Shown here: in pieces, positions 20,940-23,086 of the stretch | Position numbering within the stretch: the first letter of the stretch is position 1 | Layout: each line of letters opens with the position of its first letter | From: Apostichopus californicus | Taxonomy: Eukaryota; Echinodermata; Holothuroidea; Aspidochirotida; Stichopodidae | NCBI GenBank assembly: GCA_020650975.1 | Contig: JAIPMN010000351.1 | Location: 31,637 to 54,722, forward strand | DNA length: 23,086 bases | Direction of reading: 5' to 3' | Notes under the pieces: generated by a model | The model's input: only the letters and a program-made list of their open reading frames with translations | What the model was told of the DNA's origin: nothing | The model's database searches: none | Position numbers and translations under genes: made by a program

Positions 20940-22878
20940 CAATTCAGATCAGTCATTTACTGTAGATGATCAGTAATATTTCATTTGCAGCAATTTCAAA
21001 TGTATTTCACTAGTTAGTTGTCTATCAGCTGGCTTCATGTATATTCCCTCCCCCAAAAAATATATAAATTTGAAGATTTTCACTTTAATGTTGTTTAATC
21101 TGTGCATTTTTACAGAACGCTTGACATTTGGTTCCATGGTGGTAACAGTGAAAAGATGATAACATTTATTCAAGACTGGATCTGAATAACTTGCCAAACG
21201 TACAGGTGCAAATTAAGTTCATTTACCCTCTGGGGAGGTAATTTTCCTCACATCTCTTTTGACAAATTTACTTGCAGCTAGCTTGTTTCATTGGAAATAA
21301 GGTGCAACAGTTTCTGCCTTTATTTCGTTCCCACAAGTTTTCTGTTTTGCATAGTAGGCATAACCATATGTTAACCTGTTCCATATATTATCATAAATCT
21401 ACATATCAAAATACTAATAAACCACTATCATTGTCATGTAAATCAAGCTTGCTTTAAGATGTATATCAATGCGTTCTGTGAAATATATGGCACCTACTGG
21501 ACATATCCTTCCAAAGTAGCCACAGGCAAATAGGTGAAACGTTCCAAGTAGAAATATACTTCATTTTCTCACAATTCCGTGAGCCTGGTTTCTGTCACAT
21601 ACCAGGGATACATATGTTACATCTTTGCAAAAGTCTTTCAAAGCAATGGAAAGTTGTTCATTTCTACTTTCTATTCTCATCCAGTTGTGACAAGTGTCTT
21701 CAATAGGGTTTGAGTCCAAATGTGTTAAATTAACTCAATAGTTGCATAGCGCCCTCTTTAGTATCATAACACAGGACAATATCATAAGGCCAATGAAATA
21801 GCTTCATCAGTAGAATTACCAAACAATTCTCATTATTTAATTAGACAATGGCTATCACTATGGCATCACAATAAACATAGTAATTAAAACAAAGCAAAGG
21901 AAGACAATGCCAAAGACAATGGCCCAATGAAAGGAAGGCAATGAAAGCTTGGTCTTACTCTTCAAGTGAAAAAGTTTATAGCTCCCTCAAGTTTTGCTGA
22001 GTTTACATCAACCATTTGTAAGGCAGGACCTTCAGCCATTGTACTCCCCCCCCCCCACCCTTACACCTTCCCTTTTGTTCTAATTATTTAAGTAAAATGT
22101 CACATGTATTAATTAAATCACTAATATAGCTTGATTTCTCATTCCAACCCAAGACAGATATGACACATTCTTGCACAGAAGAGAGGTCCACACGAATACA
22201 GTAAGGAGTTCATGACGTACAAAGGCTTACAGAAGGGGCACATGTGAATTCTATGAGTGGTAAGCAAGTCCACCACCATGTTAAACCTCTTTTATAATCT
22301 AGATGTGAATACATTTTGCATCCGTTGTGATATCATGATTAATAAAACTACTTCATAATCCAGGGTGTAAAGTAGTCACAATGTGATAGAGAAGGTTTCA
22401 TTTCCGTATTATTATTATTTATTTTTTTTGGGGGGTATTACTATTTTTTTAGGGGGTGGGGGGTTGTTTTCCATTCATTCTTACTGAGAATTTGAATTCT
22501 TATAGGGCTACTCTTATTGTGTTTTTATTCAGCTGTTACCAATGCTGATAAAGTCACTATATAAAGTTATTTCATCACCAAGGCTTGATTCAGCCTTTCA
22601 TTATATGTCAGTATTACAAGTGCAAATAGTGGCACAGTATAGGGTCAAGGAAATGCTGTGGTAGTCCTGCTGGAATGTTGCATAGCTGGGTAAGGTGGCT
22701 TTGATAGGTTTATTTCAAAGTGGTGATGCTGGACCAGGATGGGCTGTGTGAGGTACTATCATAGATCAGCTGATTGGACTAAGACAGTAAACACTGTACA
22801 CTTTGTTGGACCGAATAGTCTGCGTGTTGACACTGTTGCTCTGGTGGGACTGTAAGACTGTATGCTGGGACCATGCAT
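20940..22878. other. Non-coding DNA with simple tracts
   Basis: No gene is supported. It holds a C-run near 22046-22056 and a T-rich to G-rich stretch at about 22415-22465. The G/T-rich lead-in at 22730-22878 has scattered GGACTGT and GTGAGG motifs resembling the following 30-bp array. The open frames at 20970-21197 (minus) and 21272-21457 (plus) have no recognisable features. Confidence 0.6.
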
Positions 22879-23086
22879 GGGGGCCGTTTAAGTAGTAGTG
22901 GTGAGACTGGGGGCTGTGTATTACAGTAGTGGTTAGACTGGAGGCTGTTTAATAAGAAGTGGTGAGACTGGTGGCCATTTAAGTAGTAGTGGTGAGACTG
23001 AGGGCTGTGTAAGTAGTAGTGGTGAGACTGGGGGCTGTGTAAGTACTAGTGGTGAGACTGGGGGCTGTGTAAGTACTAGTTGTGAG
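22879..23086. repeat. 30-bp minisatellite, seven copies, cut by the window end
   Basis: Units start at 22879, 22909, 22940, 22970, 23000, 23030 and 23060. The unit reads GGGGGCTGTGTAAGTAGTAG, then TGGTGAGACT. The last three units are almost identical and earlier ones more diverged, so the array probably continues, more homogeneous, beyond the window. A plus frame is open from about 22932 to the end with a 10-residue repeat (GCVSSSGETG). It is closed by TAG in the second copy and has no start. Confidence 0.95.

Noticed and set aside
22932..23086. Open frame through the 30-bp array with a 10-residue repeat
   Set aside because: Closed by TAG in an upstream copy, no start, and explained by a period divisible by three. 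The right side is outside the window, so it cannot be tested further.
1..23086. Retrotransposon or DNA transposon coding remnants
   Set aside because: I looked through the translated frames for reverse transcriptase, integrase and transposase motifs and saw none.

Overview
This window looks like an anonymous stretch of animal nuclear DNA. It is strongly A+T-rich by eye, with no long open frames, no operon-like spacing, many microsatellites and minisatellites, and one tRNA-derived SINE. The SINE body resembles the V-type core known from fish and invertebrate deuterostomes. Together these suggest a marine invertebrate, possibly an echinoderm, but that placement is an inference and is not secure. 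None of the uninterrupted ORFs (all under 100 codons) resembles a known protein domain, and most are explained by repeats or low complexity.

Layout. 1-6452 is A+T-rich DNA with microsatellites and no supported gene. 6453-7090 is three tandem copies of a roughly 214-bp unit. 8220-8640 is a small CpG- and GC-enriched island with a good minus-strand splice donor, possibly the start of a gene running leftward. 9957-10250 is a SINE with intact A and B boxes. 11072-11191 holds two adjacent short duplications. 12333-13680 is a dimeric 65-66-bp satellite with a four-unit higher-order repeat. 13881-15268 carries several microsatellites, including a G-quadruplex-type GGGA run. 15774-16572 is a 24-copy, mainly 33-bp minisatellite. 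20067-20590 is a six-copy, roughly 89-bp repeat with alternating subtypes. 22879 to the end is a 30-bp minisatellite that runs off the window.

The one gene model I can build is on the plus strand between two of these arrays. An ATG exon (17481-17613) ends in a phase-1 donor. An exon at 19165-19297, with a good acceptor and a strong donor, restores the frame exactly. The spliced product is 80 residues: a signal-peptide-like N-terminus, a short acidic pro-segment, and a cationic amphipathic C-terminal segment preceded by Arg-Arg-Lys and ending in Gly-stop. This is the architecture of an amidated neuropeptide or antimicrobial-peptide precursor. I recognise no family. A CRE palindrome with two GC boxes lies about 500 bp upstream, and a strong acceptor followed by AATAAA lies at 20885-20919, so the model has a possible promoter and a possible 3'-UTR exon. 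Everything about this gene is inferred from sequence and needs transcript evidence.
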